Source: CAYOLL01 sp964404765 [NCBI: uncultured Gemmatimonadota bacterium] (GTDB lineage Bacteria > 4572-55). From it: 17,548 nucleotides of DNA. Of the stretch, positions 6,835 through 13,873 are shown piece after piece. Position 1 is the first letter of the stretch. Every line of letters starts with the position of its first letter. The position numbers and the translations under genes were made by a program. A model generated the notes under the pieces. The model saw only the letters and a program-made list of their open reading frames with translations, was not told the origin of the DNA and ran no database searches. The stretch covers positions 27,708 to 45,255 of the forward strand of contig CAYOLL010000033.1 in the NCBI GenBank assembly GCA_964404765.1. Reading direction: 5' to 3'.

Positions 6835-8211
6835 TTATCTGACAAGTAGCAGCTTATTTTGACGTCGAGCAAAAGATGTTTCCAATCGATAAAGATAGAC
6901 TCCGCTGCTAACCGGCTGACCTTGATCGTTCCGACCGTCCCAAATGACACTGGATGCGCCGGCTGATGCCTGCTGGTCCACTAATGTTCGAACTTTTTGG
7001 CCGGCCAGATTATAAACGCAAATTTGAATATGATCCGCGTAAGACAGTTGATAAGAGATCGTTGTTGAAAAAGAAAACGGGTTTGGAGAATTTTGGAGCA
7101 AAAAATTTTGCTGCTGATTAGGACTCTTGTCTGTATCGTCTTCTTCGATACGAACATAGCCATTGTACTGAAAGATTCGACCATCGGCACAACCAAACCA
7201 AATAGCGTTAGCGTCGTAAATATCAAATGTAGTAACCCGCGCCGGAATGGTCAATTGTAAGAACCAGGTTTTGCCCATATTGGCCGAGAAATAAATCTGT
7301 GATTCGTCGCCCGGCACAACGGCCCAACCATTTTTTTGGTTGAGAAATTGCCACTTGACCGGGATTTCGCCGGCGCTACTTTGCACAACGGTTGTATCCC
7401 ACGTTGCGCCGGCATCGGTTGTAGAAAAGAGATGCCAGTCATAGGTGGGAACAATCGCCGTAGTCTCGTCAAAAAAATGTAATTCCCCTGACCGAATAGA
7501 CCGATAAATCCTGTGATCCAGTGAAAGTATAAGATGATCGAACGGCGCGTATAAATAGAAACCGGACTGTTCATGGTATAAAAGCTTCCAGCCAAAATTC
7601 GGATGCAGAATTCCCCATCCTGCCGGCAAGGTATCCGGCCCATGATGAGTGCCTCCTAAACCCGTAACGGGCGACCAATTTTCTCCGCCATTGGCGGTAT
7701 ATGCGACGAAGAAATTAGTAGTTCCCCAGGCATCGCCATAGTAAGACATAATCTCGACCCATCCGTGCCGGTCATCAAGAAAAAAAGGATCCGAGATAAT
7801 TTTTTCAGCGTCATAATCAAATGTACCCGGTTGAAACTTTAACCGAAGCTCATGCTCCGTCCAAGTCAAACCGCCATTGATCGTATGAGCCGTTCTAAGA
7901 ACGTATGTTGTGTCAAAATACGCCCGCCATAACCAGCCGCTGTCTTCCGCGTAAAAGTGAAGTCCGCAAAAGTCACTATTGGCGCAAAAGTCGCCGCCCA
8001 TGCCCGGGTTAAATTCTTCCCAATTGTCGCCTGCGGTTTTGCTGCCATAAATTTTATCTCCGCTTCTCAGCCAAAACGTCGTCGGACTTACAATTTCTAA
8101 ACGAGAAATAGATGCCGTTGTCGGGGATGAATATTCTGTAATGATTCGCTGGGCAAAAACCGCGCTCGATGACACACACAGCAATATCAAAATTTGCGAT
8201 ATAAGCTTCAT
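6835..8211 (-). CDS. Secreted Asp-box propeller protein with type IX-like sorting tail
   Basis: This 458-aa protein has signal peptide MKLISQILILLCVSSSAVFA followed by Q21. The body (about 25-355) is built of propeller-like repeats with Asp-box-type turns ending in tryptophan: SKTAGDNW (57-64), TINGGLTW (110-117), TANGGENW (172-179), TTDAGATW (264-271) and SANMGKTW (309-316). This is the family often annotated as BNR / HCF136-like or sortilin-like. A Q-rich linker leads to the tail at about 372-458 (NSPNPF, VYNLAGQKVRTL, GVYLYRLE, ending KLLLVR), the same domain as on the 4211-6631 product. AGGA lies 7 nt before the ATG. The two genes are adjacent and co-oriented with a 203-bp gap containing a promoter, so they are probably separate transcripts. 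The function is likely binding or structural at the cell surface. Confidence 0.83.
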   Translation of the reverse strand: MKLISQILILLCVSSSAVFAQRIITEYSSPTTASISRLEIVSPTTFWLRSGDKIYGSKTAGDNWEEFNPGMGGDFCANSDFCGLHFYAEDSGWLWRAYFDTTYVLRTAHTINGGLTWTEHELRLKFQPGTFDYDAEKIISDPFFLDDRHGWVEIMSYYGDAWGTTNFFVAYTANGGENWSPVTGLGGTHHGPDTLPAGWGILHPNFGWKLLYHEQSGFYLYAPFDHLILSLDHRIYRSIRSGELHFFDETTAIVPTYDWHLFSTTDAGATWDTTVVQSSAGEIPVKWQFLNQKNGWAVVPGDESQIYFSANMGKTWFLQLTIPARVTTFDIYDANAIWFGCADGRIFQYNGYVRIEEDDTDKSPNQQQNFLLQNSPNPFSFSTTISYQLSYADHIQICVYNLAGQKVRTLVDQQASAGASSVIWDGRNDQGQPVSSGVYLYRLETSFARRQNKLLLVR

Positions 8212-8271
8212 CGTTTTATCCTGCGTAAAAATTCTACACTTTCGGATACTTCATGATAAACCGGGTAATCG

Positions 8272-9540
8272 TTAGCGGGATTCAAACAGGGCATCAAAAA
8301 CAACGGCGGCGTTCTCCAATCCTAACGCAGCGGCGGCTTCCAACCAGGCCGTGCGATAGTCGGCGCTCAAATCTGCGCCGCGTTCGATCAGCGCCTGTCG
8401 CTCGGCCAGCAGCAGCAAAATGTGGTGATCTATTAAGGTCAGTTTTTCTTGCCGAACGGCACCGGGGTCGGCCACAATCCGCTCTTGCAGCAACAGCATG
8501 TCGATCAAAACCAGCGCGACCATGGCCTCGGCCACCGGCACGATGCGCGGACAAATGCACGGGTCGTGCCGGCCTTCAATCTTAATTTTGACTTCCTCGC
8601 CGCGCGTGTTGACGGTCTGCTGCTCTTTGTTGATGGACGAAGTCGGTTTGATGGCGATGCGCATAATCAGTTCCGCTCCGTTGGAAATGCCGCCCAACGT
8701 GCCGCCGCTGTTGTTGGTGATGGTTTCGACTTGCCCGCTGTCGGGATTGACCCGGAATTGATCGTTGCTTTGGCTGCCTTTGAGCGCCGCCGAAGCAAAA
8801 CCGCTGCCCATCTCAAAGCCTTTAACCGCGCCAATGGACATTAAGCCTTTGGCCAACTCTGCCTCCAACTTGTCAAACACCGGCTCACCCTGACCGGCCG
8901 GAACGCCCGCCGCCCGAATCTCGATAATCCCGCCCAACGAGTCGCCCTCAGCCTTCACCGCGGTAATCGCCTCGACCATCTTTTGCGCGGCAGCAGCATC
9001 GGCGCAGCGAACCGGATTGCGCTCAATCTCCGCCGGATCGTAGCTGTGAGCGACAACCGAGCCAATTTGGGTGACATGACCGGTAATAACGATGCCGCGC
9101 TGCGCCAACAGTTTTTTAGCGATAGCGCCGGCCGCTACGCGCATGGCCGTTTCCCGCCCGGAGGCGCGCCCGCCGCCGCGATAGTCGTAAATCCCGTATT
9201 TTTTAAGAAAGGTGTAGGCGGCATGGCCAGGTCGAAAAAGGTCTTTAATCTGCCCGTAATCCTGCGAGCGTTGATCCTTATTGCGGATGATCAAAGCCAG
9301 CGGCGTGCCGGTCGTCTTGCCTTCGAAAACGCCGCTGACGATTTCGACAATATCGTCTTCCTGGCGCTGTGTGGTAATTGCGCTCTGGCCCGGCTTGCGA
9401 CGATCCAATTCTCTTTGGATATCTCGTGCATCCAATTCAAGACCGGGCTGCAAGCCGTCGATCACCGCGCCGATCATAGGGCCATGACTTTCGCCAAAAG
9501 TCACCAGTCGAAAAACTTCGCCAAACGTGCTGCCGGCCAT
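8272..9540 (-). CDS. aroC: Chorismate synthase with an extra C-terminal helical domain
   Basis: It catalyses 5-enolpyruvylshikimate-3-phosphate to chorismate plus phosphate with reduced FMN, the last step of the shikimate pathway, in the cytoplasm. All three family signatures are visible: GESHGPMIGAVIDGLQPG near residue 17, GGGRASGRETAMRVAAG near 122, and GRHDPCICPRIVPVAEAM near 325. The start at 9540 is preferred over an in-frame one at 9591, because AAAAGGAG lies 5 nt before it and MAGSTFG is a normal N-terminus. The product is 422 aa, against roughly 350-390 for most family members. The canonical fold ends near residue 357. Residues 358-422 are an added tail containing IDHHILLLLAER and a terminal VFDALFESR, resembling a shortened AroQ chorismate mutase (separate entry). 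It stands alone, not in an aro operon. Confidence 0.95.
   Translation of the reverse strand: MAGSTFGEVFRLVTFGESHGPMIGAVIDGLQPGLELDARDIQRELDRRKPGQSAITTQRQEDDIVEIVSGVFEGKTTGTPLALIIRNKDQRSQDYGQIKDLFRPGHAAYTFLKKYGIYDYRGGGRASGRETAMRVAAGAIAKKLLAQRGIVITGHVTQIGSVVAHSYDPAEIERNPVRCADAAAAQKMVEAITAVKAEGDSLGGIIEIRAAGVPAGQGEPVFDKLEAELAKGLMSIGAVKGFEMGSGFASAALKGSQSNDQFRVNPDSGQVETITNNSGGTLGGISNGAELIMRIAIKPTSSINKEQQTVNTRGEEVKIKIEGRHDPCICPRIVPVAEAMVALVLIDMLLLQERIVADPGAVRQEKLTLIDHHILLLLAERQALIERGADLSADYRTAWLEAAAALGLENAAVVFDALFESR
8275..8469 (-). other. Chorismate mutase (AroQ)-like C-terminal extension of AroC
   Basis: This covers residues 358-422 of the AroC product. The segment LTLIDHHILLLLAERQALIE matches the first helix of AroQ mutases. 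From the aspartate of ID to the arginine of LAER is 10 residues, as from D18 to R28 of the E. coli PheA mutase domain. The second part, YRTAWLEAAAALGLE followed by VFDALFES, resembles the later helices. The segment is 20-25 residues short. The lysine equivalent to E. coli K39 is absent, and the RE pair of the third helix is RT here. I infer a reduced, possibly non-catalytic or regulatory domain. Confidence 0.45.
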
Positions 9541-9545
9541 TGGTG

Positions 9546-9553
9546 CTCCTTTT
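9546..9553 (-). promoter_or_regulatory. Ribosome binding site of aroC
   Basis: AAAAGGAG on the minus strand, 5 nt before the ATG at 9540, decides the start codon. Confidence 0.7.
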
Positions 9554-9574
9554 CGATAAAGATTTTTAAAATTC

Positions 9575-9610
9575 AGCCACAAAGTCACCAAGACACAAAG
9601 AATCAGTAAG
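9575..9610 (-). repeat. 36-bp dispersed leader repeat, copy B
   Basis: On the minus strand it contains CTTTGTGTCTTGGTGACTTT and matches 6658-6693 with 7 differences in 36. It lies 34 bp upstream of the aroC start codon. A TATAAC hexamer follows directly upstream (9614-9619, minus strand), as a TATAAT does at copy A, so the repeat may have carried or flanked a promoter. Confidence 0.55.
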
Positions 9611-9672
9611 CTGTTATAATTTGTAATAAAGAATGTTATGTCGGTTTTACCTTCGTGAAACTTAGGATTTGG

Positions 9673-9855
9673 GTATTAAATAACTTCCGCATTTGGACGA
9701 TTGACCTGTTCTTAAGCCCTGTAGGAGCAACCCTTTAGTAGAAAGCAAACCACACCCGAATTAGCCCCATCGGGTCGGCCTGTGAGGCGTAAGAAAAATC
9801 GTAACAATTAAACGGGTCGCCCCGATGGGGCATGAATGCGGAAGTTATTTAGTAC
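9673..9855. mobile_element. Candidate MITE of about 183 bp with 21-bp terminal inverted repeats
   Basis: The ends 9673-9693 and 9835-9855 are inverted copies matching at 20 of 21 positions, sharing the core AAATAACTTCCGCATT. A second inverted pair lies inside: GCCCCATCGGG (9764-9774) and CCCGATGGGGC (9821-9831). There is no reading frame inside. The element fills the gap between the glycosyltransferase stop (9901) and the aroC leader. I could not identify a clear target-site duplication, and no transposase is present, so mobility is inferred from structure alone. Confidence 0.45.
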
Positions 9856-9900
9856 ACGTTCCTTAGTTTTGTGGCTACCTTGAAATTACAAGTGTTGTGT

Positions 9901-11040
9901 TCAGGATGTGGCGCGGATACAGTCCAGAACAGTCTCCGCCCGCGCTGTCCACAGAAATTCATTGGCTTTGGTGTAGACGGCCCGGCTCATACGTTCCAGC
10001 GCCGGCGGGTCGATCAAGAGTCGGTCTATTTTGGCCGCCAGATCCGCGCTGTTTTCCGGCGCGAAGAATAGCCCGGTTTGGCCGTCAACGATCAACTCGC
10101 GCGTGGTCGGCAGATCGGCGGCCAGCATGGGAATGCCGTAGGCGTAATAGTCAAAAATTTTAAGCGGTGAGGTCAGATATTTATTAAAAAAAGTCGGACG
10201 AAGCGGCACAATCCCCAGCAAGCCGCGCCGCAGGTATTCATCCAAACGATTTTTGTCTATCCAGCCGGTAACGGTCACCCGATCAGCCAGGCCGCGCGCC
10301 GCAATTTGCTGACGGCATTGGTTGATCTCGATGGCATCCTTGCCGCCAATAATCAAAACCGGCGTCGTCGTTGCGGTTTGACGAAGCGCATCCAGCAAGA
10401 CATCCAGCCCTTTATGCGCTTCCAATGAACCCACGTAAACAATGTAGCGCCGCGCCTCAAAATCAACCGAATCTAATTTATGAATGCCCGTTCGCGCCAC
10501 CCAAAAATGTTGATTGGGAAAAACGTGCGCGTACAATTCCTTCTGCGCCTGCTGCAGACAAAAGACGCCGCTTAATTTGTCGATATACTGTTGTTCAAGC
10601 CGCGCCTGCTTTTGCTTGCGGCCCGGATGAAGATCGTCGCGCAGGGTCAGATCGGCAAAAAAATCATGCGCTTCATAGTAAACGGGAAGATTCAAGTGCG
10701 CTTTAAGTCGGGCCAGAAAAGGCAAAAACGTCGTGCTGCGCGAGATTACGGCATCCAGTTGGCCGGCCCGGTGCAGCGCCCGCAGTTTAAAATACACCTG
10801 CCAAAAGTAGAAAAAGCTGGTGTTGAAAAATGCCGGCAACGCATATATGTGCAGATTGATCGGCGGCTTCAGGTCGAATTCTCGGGCGAGAATTTCGGCG
10901 GGCGGACGGCGCGTGTTTTTTTTGACAAAGAAGTGAACCTGCTCGGCGGGCCCGGCTAATCCCACGGCATTAAACAGCGAAAAAGACAGACTGGGCGTAT
11001 TGGACGGAAATTTTCCGGTATGGACATAGGCGATGTTCAT
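9901..11040 (-). CDS. GT-B glycosyltransferase, family 4-like (second of pair)
   Basis: This 379-aa cytoplasmic enzyme has the two Rossmann halves of GT-B enzymes. The C-terminal half opens with YVGSLEAHKGLDVLLDAL (~202-219) and continues with VTVTGWIDKNRLDEYL (~255-270). The donor-binding segment is YLTSPLKIFDYYAYGIPML (~288-306). In that segment the usual final glutamate of the EX7E motif is replaced by aspartate (D297), a conservative change. It would transfer a sugar from a nucleotide-sugar to a glycan or lipid acceptor; the specificity cannot be read. Its start overlaps the stop of the upstream glycosyltransferase in ATGA, so the two are translationally coupled and probably act on the same envelope polysaccharide. 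Confidence 0.87.
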   Translation of the reverse strand: MNIAYVHTGKFPSNTPSLSFSLFNAVGLAGPAEQVHFFVKKNTRRPPAEILAREFDLKPPINLHIYALPAFFNTSFFYFWQVYFKLRALHRAGQLDAVISRSTTFLPFLARLKAHLNLPVYYEAHDFFADLTLRDDLHPGRKQKQARLEQQYIDKLSGVFCLQQAQKELYAHVFPNQHFWVARTGIHKLDSVDFEARRYIVYVGSLEAHKGLDVLLDALRQTATTTPVLIIGGKDAIEINQCRQQIAARGLADRVTVTGWIDKNRLDEYLRRGLLGIVPLRPTFFNKYLTSPLKIFDYYAYGIPMLAADLPTTRELIVDGQTGLFFAPENSADLAAKIDRLLIDPPALERMSRAVYTKANEFLWTARAETVLDCIRATS

Positions 11041-12275
11041 GCCGGTTGATCCGCATATTTTGCCGCCGAAAATTCGGCCAGCGCCAGGCGCAAAACTTCG
11101 GCCAATTCGTGGGCCTGGGTTTGGCGGTCAAATTGTTGCACAAATGTGTCGGCGATTTTCGGATAATTTTGGGTGTGACTGGCGGCAATGAGTTTTAAAA
11201 ACGCATTCTGAATGGAAGGGATATCATTCTCGTAACCGATGCAGGCCGGGCCGTAAGCTTCCAGCAAGTGTTTTAGTTCGCCGGCAGTGCTTAAAACGGC
11301 CAGGATTGGTTTTTTGAGGTAAAAATATTCAAAAACTTTTCCGGTAATGATTTCGGTGTTGTGGGCCTGTGTGGCCAGCAGCAGTAGGGCGTCGGTCCCG
11401 GCTAATCGCTGTAAGCATTCCGTATGCGGCTGATAGGGTTGAAAGTCTACAATGCCATGCAGCTCCGGAAAATGATGGAGATAGCGCTCATTTGAGGTGC
11501 CGCCGATGAACATCAGGCGGATGTGGTCTGGCAGATTACCTTGCTGTTTAAGTTCGCGCAGCGCTTTGAAAAGCGATGTTGGTGAATGCAACGCATTTAG
11601 TCTTCCGGCATAGCCGATACAAAACTTAAGTGGCCTGGGCGCGTCGGAAGATTCAAAATGGGTAAAATCCTGCCGATCAAAGCCGTTACGGATCACGCGA
11701 ATTTTGGCGGGATCGAAACGATTGGAAAAGTTTCCCCGACTCTTGTCGGATACGGTGGTCAAATAGCTGCAGCGAGCTAACACCTGGTTTTCCAAGCGTC
11801 GGTGCTCATCCGGATACGGTTTTTCGTGAAACAGCGGATAGCCGGTCCACTCATCCCGAAAGTCAACGACCAACGGTAAAGCTGTTGCCGCGGCAATAGA
11901 TCGGGCGGCCAAAGCCACGGAATAGGGCGGGGCGGTGGCCAAAACCAGGTCAATCTTTTCACGCCGAACCAGATCAATCCCTTTTCGCACCGCCGTCCAC
12001 GGCCACAAGGCAAACTTGTCCGGCACAAACAGACGCGGCAAGACACGTCGAATTGCCCCCGGCAGCCAGCGGCCGGCATCCCAGGTTCGATACATTTTGG
12101 TTACAGTCGGAATGTCGGCTAAAAGGCTGTTGTCCAGCAGCGTCGGTTTGTTTTTGACCGTCAGTACATAGGTTTGAAAATCCGGCGGCAGGTATTTGAC
12201 AAACTTAACGATCCGCTGGACGGCCGGCCCGCCTTCGGGCACAAAATGGTAGGATAAAATAAGCAGTTTTGGCAT
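11037..12275 (-). CDS. GT-B glycosyltransferase, family 4-like (first of pair)
   Basis: This 412-aa protein has the N-terminal acceptor domain MPKLLILSYHFVPEGGPAVQ with the glycine-rich GGPAVQR turn common in GT4-like enzymes. VVDFRDEWTGYP (~136-147) is a typical motif of this subgroup. The donor domain starts at ~218 (CIGYAGRLNALHSPTSLFKA). The EX7E motif is intact as E308 and E316 (EIITGKVFE). It is probably a cytoplasmic, retaining glycosyltransferase in capsule, O-antigen or exopolysaccharide assembly; the sugar and acceptor are unknown. The ribosome site is weak (CGGGCCGCCTC before ATG). No polymerase, flippase or nucleotide-sugar gene accompanies the pair in the window. Confidence 0.87.
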   Translation of the reverse strand: MPKLLILSYHFVPEGGPAVQRIVKFVKYLPPDFQTYVLTVKNKPTLLDNSLLADIPTVTKMYRTWDAGRWLPGAIRRVLPRLFVPDKFALWPWTAVRKGIDLVRREKIDLVLATAPPYSVALAARSIAAATALPLVVDFRDEWTGYPLFHEKPYPDEHRRLENQVLARCSYLTTVSDKSRGNFSNRFDPAKIRVIRNGFDRQDFTHFESSDAPRPLKFCIGYAGRLNALHSPTSLFKALRELKQQGNLPDHIRLMFIGGTSNERYLHHFPELHGIVDFQPYQPHTECLQRLAGTDALLLLATQAHNTEIITGKVFEYFYLKKPILAVLSTAGELKHLLEAYGPACIGYENDIPSIQNAFLKLIAASHTQNYPKIADTFVQQFDRQTQAHELAEVLRLALAEFSAAKYADQPA

Positions 12276-12333
12276 GAGGCGGCCCGCTTTGTGAATTAAA
12301 AATTGTCAGTCTGAAACTGGGCAATATCGCTAC

Positions 12334-12930
12334 TCATTTCAAGTTTCTTTCACACGCGACAAAGATAGTGTTCAGTGCGCCGAATAGATCATTGGCATAA
12401 CTGAAGGTATAAGGCCGACTCTCAAAAACCATATTTTCCGGCGTCAATTTATAAAAATGCCATTCGGAACCATTCGTAACAATACCATGAACATCAATTT
12501 TATAGCCCGCTTCAAAATTGAGGAATTGGCAGGCTTTCATCTCCACCAAGCATTGCGCCAAACCCTTTTCAAAATCATCTTTTTTGGCTTCGGAAACACA
12601 TAAAAACGGTCGGCGCAAAATATCCAGTCGCTCGGCAACCAAGTACTCTACGCGGCCGGTGGCGATGTCCGTATTCAGCGAGGCTTCTTTCCAAATTTTC
12701 AGCCGCTTGCACCGGCTGAGCGCTTCGCTCAAAATAGCGTCAATGAGCACTTCTTTGCCGCGTTCATTGAAACGTGTGTCAAAAGTTTCAGCCAAACGCG
12801 CAATGTATTGATTAAACAGTTCACTGGGCGAAATGGGTGTGAACTCAAGATTCCACGCGTGCAAACGATCAATGCCCACCACTTGAAACGACTCGTCCCA
12901 TTTGTATTTGTTGAACGCTTTCTTTTCCAT
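12334..12930 (-). CDS. Uncharacterised protein with a PD-(D/E)XK nuclease-like motif
   Basis: This 198-aa protein resembles hypothetical proteins I know from cyanobacteria and other phyla that have the plan NLEFTP, LIDAILSEA, GRVEYLVA, FLCVSEAKKDDFEKGLAQC and GIVTNGSEWHFYKL. E114-A-K116 in SEAKK, preceded by E95 in VEYLV and E69 further up, fits the E...(D/E)...ExK arrangement of the PD-(D/E)XK superfamily; homologues from memory have D where this has E95. The following GxxQ (G123, Q126) is also typical. Nuclease activity is inferred, not shown. The ATG at 12930 is chosen over a GTG at 12936, since GAAAGA lies 8 nt before the ATG and only 2 nt before the GTG. It stands alone between unrelated genes, as these proteins often do. 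Confidence 0.72.
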   Translation of the reverse strand: MEKKAFNKYKWDESFQVVGIDRLHAWNLEFTPISPSELFNQYIARLAETFDTRFNERGKEVLIDAILSEALSRCKRLKIWKEASLNTDIATGRVEYLVAERLDILRRPFLCVSEAKKDDFEKGLAQCLVEMKACQFLNFEAGYKIDVHGIVTNGSEWHFYKLTPENMVFESRPYTFSYANDLFGALNTIFVACERNLK

Positions 12931-13120
12931 ATTCACTATCTTTCAAAAACAAGACCTAAAAATGTAGGAGTTGATTGCGTTTAAGTTACATGTTTTTGTT
13001 GTGGTTGGCAATGGTTTTGGCAGATGAATGAGAATGCCCGCAGATTTGTAAACTTTCCGTTACACCCGTTATCGGGGGGTGCATAAACCTCCTGCCCGAT
13101 TTCTCGTCTGTACATTTATT
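12931..13120. other. Non-coding gap upstream of the PD-(D/E)XK-like gene
   Basis: No convincing gene is seen on either strand. The sequence is AT-rich near 12960-13020. I found no well-spaced sigma70 promoter for the minus-strand gene here. Confidence 0.4.
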
Positions 13121-13179
13121 AAATCCCCATTACGTCTGTCCTGAGATTGCCGAAGGATAAGGCGTGGTGGGGATTTTTT
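13121..13179 (+). terminator. Plus-strand intrinsic-terminator-like hairpin with no gene upstream
   Basis: AAATCCCCATTACGTC (13121-13136) pairs along 16 positions with GGCGTGGTGGGGATTT (13161-13176). Three pairs are U-G wobbles that work only in plus-strand RNA. The hairpin runs directly into TTTTTT (13174-13179), G and TTTT. The 24-nt loop holds TCCT...AGGA, part of the common TCCTGAG...GAAGGA dispersed repeat. There is no plus-strand gene upstream, so it may end a lost gene or an unseen small RNA. Confidence 0.5.
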
Positions 13180-13260
13180 GTTTTAACTGTTCGCTGTTCA
13201 AAGCCTGAATTAAAAATTCTTTCCCCTGCAGTTCGCGATTTGCGGCCGCCAAGAAATGAG

Positions 13261-13731
13261 ATGGTAACATTTTTTTCGGAAAATTTAACAATTGCAAATG
13301 ACTTGCGGGAAAAGCGACTTTCAGATTTTTTTGAAGCAGATACAACATTTTTGGAAAAATTAAACCGACGTGAGCATCCAGCTGATTTGGACTACGTGTG
13401 CATTATGGCAAAGATTCAGATTGAAAACGCTACACTGGATAGTCTATTGAATTTCAACAACCTGTGGTTGACAGAAATGTTGCTGTCACCGGGGAAAGTA
13501 TTATACGACTTGATGACCAATAACTTCATTTCCGAAAAGATAGCCGACAGTATTGTTAGCGGCGATGGAGTTGTCCCTTTAAATAGTCAAAATCTATCAG
13601 AAGGGCCATATTTTGTTGAACATCAAATACCGGTTACGATTATACCTCTTGATAATACTGACCATTTTGAAGCTTGCTTCAATCATGCCACCATCTTGCT
13701 AGCGCTTAAGAATGATTACATAGCTCGCTGA
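13261..13731 (+). pseudogene. C-terminal remnant of an alpha/beta hydrolase (lipase/esterase)
   Basis: The frame is open from 13147, but that TTG lies inside the terminator-like hairpin. The first plausible methionine is at 13261, giving 156 aa. The sequence DFFEADTTFLEKLNRREHP, the segment VSGDGVVPLNSQ and the later DNTDHFEACFNH match the C-terminal part of PGAP1-like lipases. There the aspartate of GDGVVP-type loops and a histidine like that of DHF complete the catalytic triad. No GxSxG nucleophile elbow is present here or in the upstream 250 bp that I translated by eye, so the N-terminal half is missing. It is on the opposite strand from all large neighbours. It could instead be a small protein of its own, but a truncated gene is more likely. 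Confidence 0.5.
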
Positions 13732-13802
13732 TATTTTTACTCGAACAGATTCACGCGAGTTGATTATCAACCCTTGGAACAAAATGGTGAGGGTACGTGA
13801 AC

Positions 13803-13820
13803 TGTCATGCCGGAATGACA
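13803..13820. repeat. TGTCAT...ATGACA palindrome
   Basis: An 18-bp inverted repeat (TGTCATGCCGGAATGACA) with a single central mismatched pair, 54 bp downstream of the HAD gene stop. Related half-sites occur at 17404-17414 and 17533-17545. It may act as a 3'-end structure; no T-run follows. Confidence 0.5.
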
Positions 13821-13873
13821 ACCTTGCTTTCAGCATTTTGTCTCATGAGCCATTTAAACCAGGCGTCCATTCT

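Noticed and set aside
9541-9591. Longer aroC start at 9591
   Set aside because: The added residues are not family-like, and AAAAGGAG with the canonical MAGSTFG N-terminus fixes the start at 9540.
8983-9609. 208-codon open frame on the plus strand
   Set aside because: Antisense to aroC, which has unmistakable signatures; no ribosome site or recognisable domain.
13147-13260. N-terminal extension of the hydrolase frame from a TTG at 13147
   Set aside because: That TTG and the next codons fall inside the terminator-like hairpin and T-run, and the peptide shows no family similarity.
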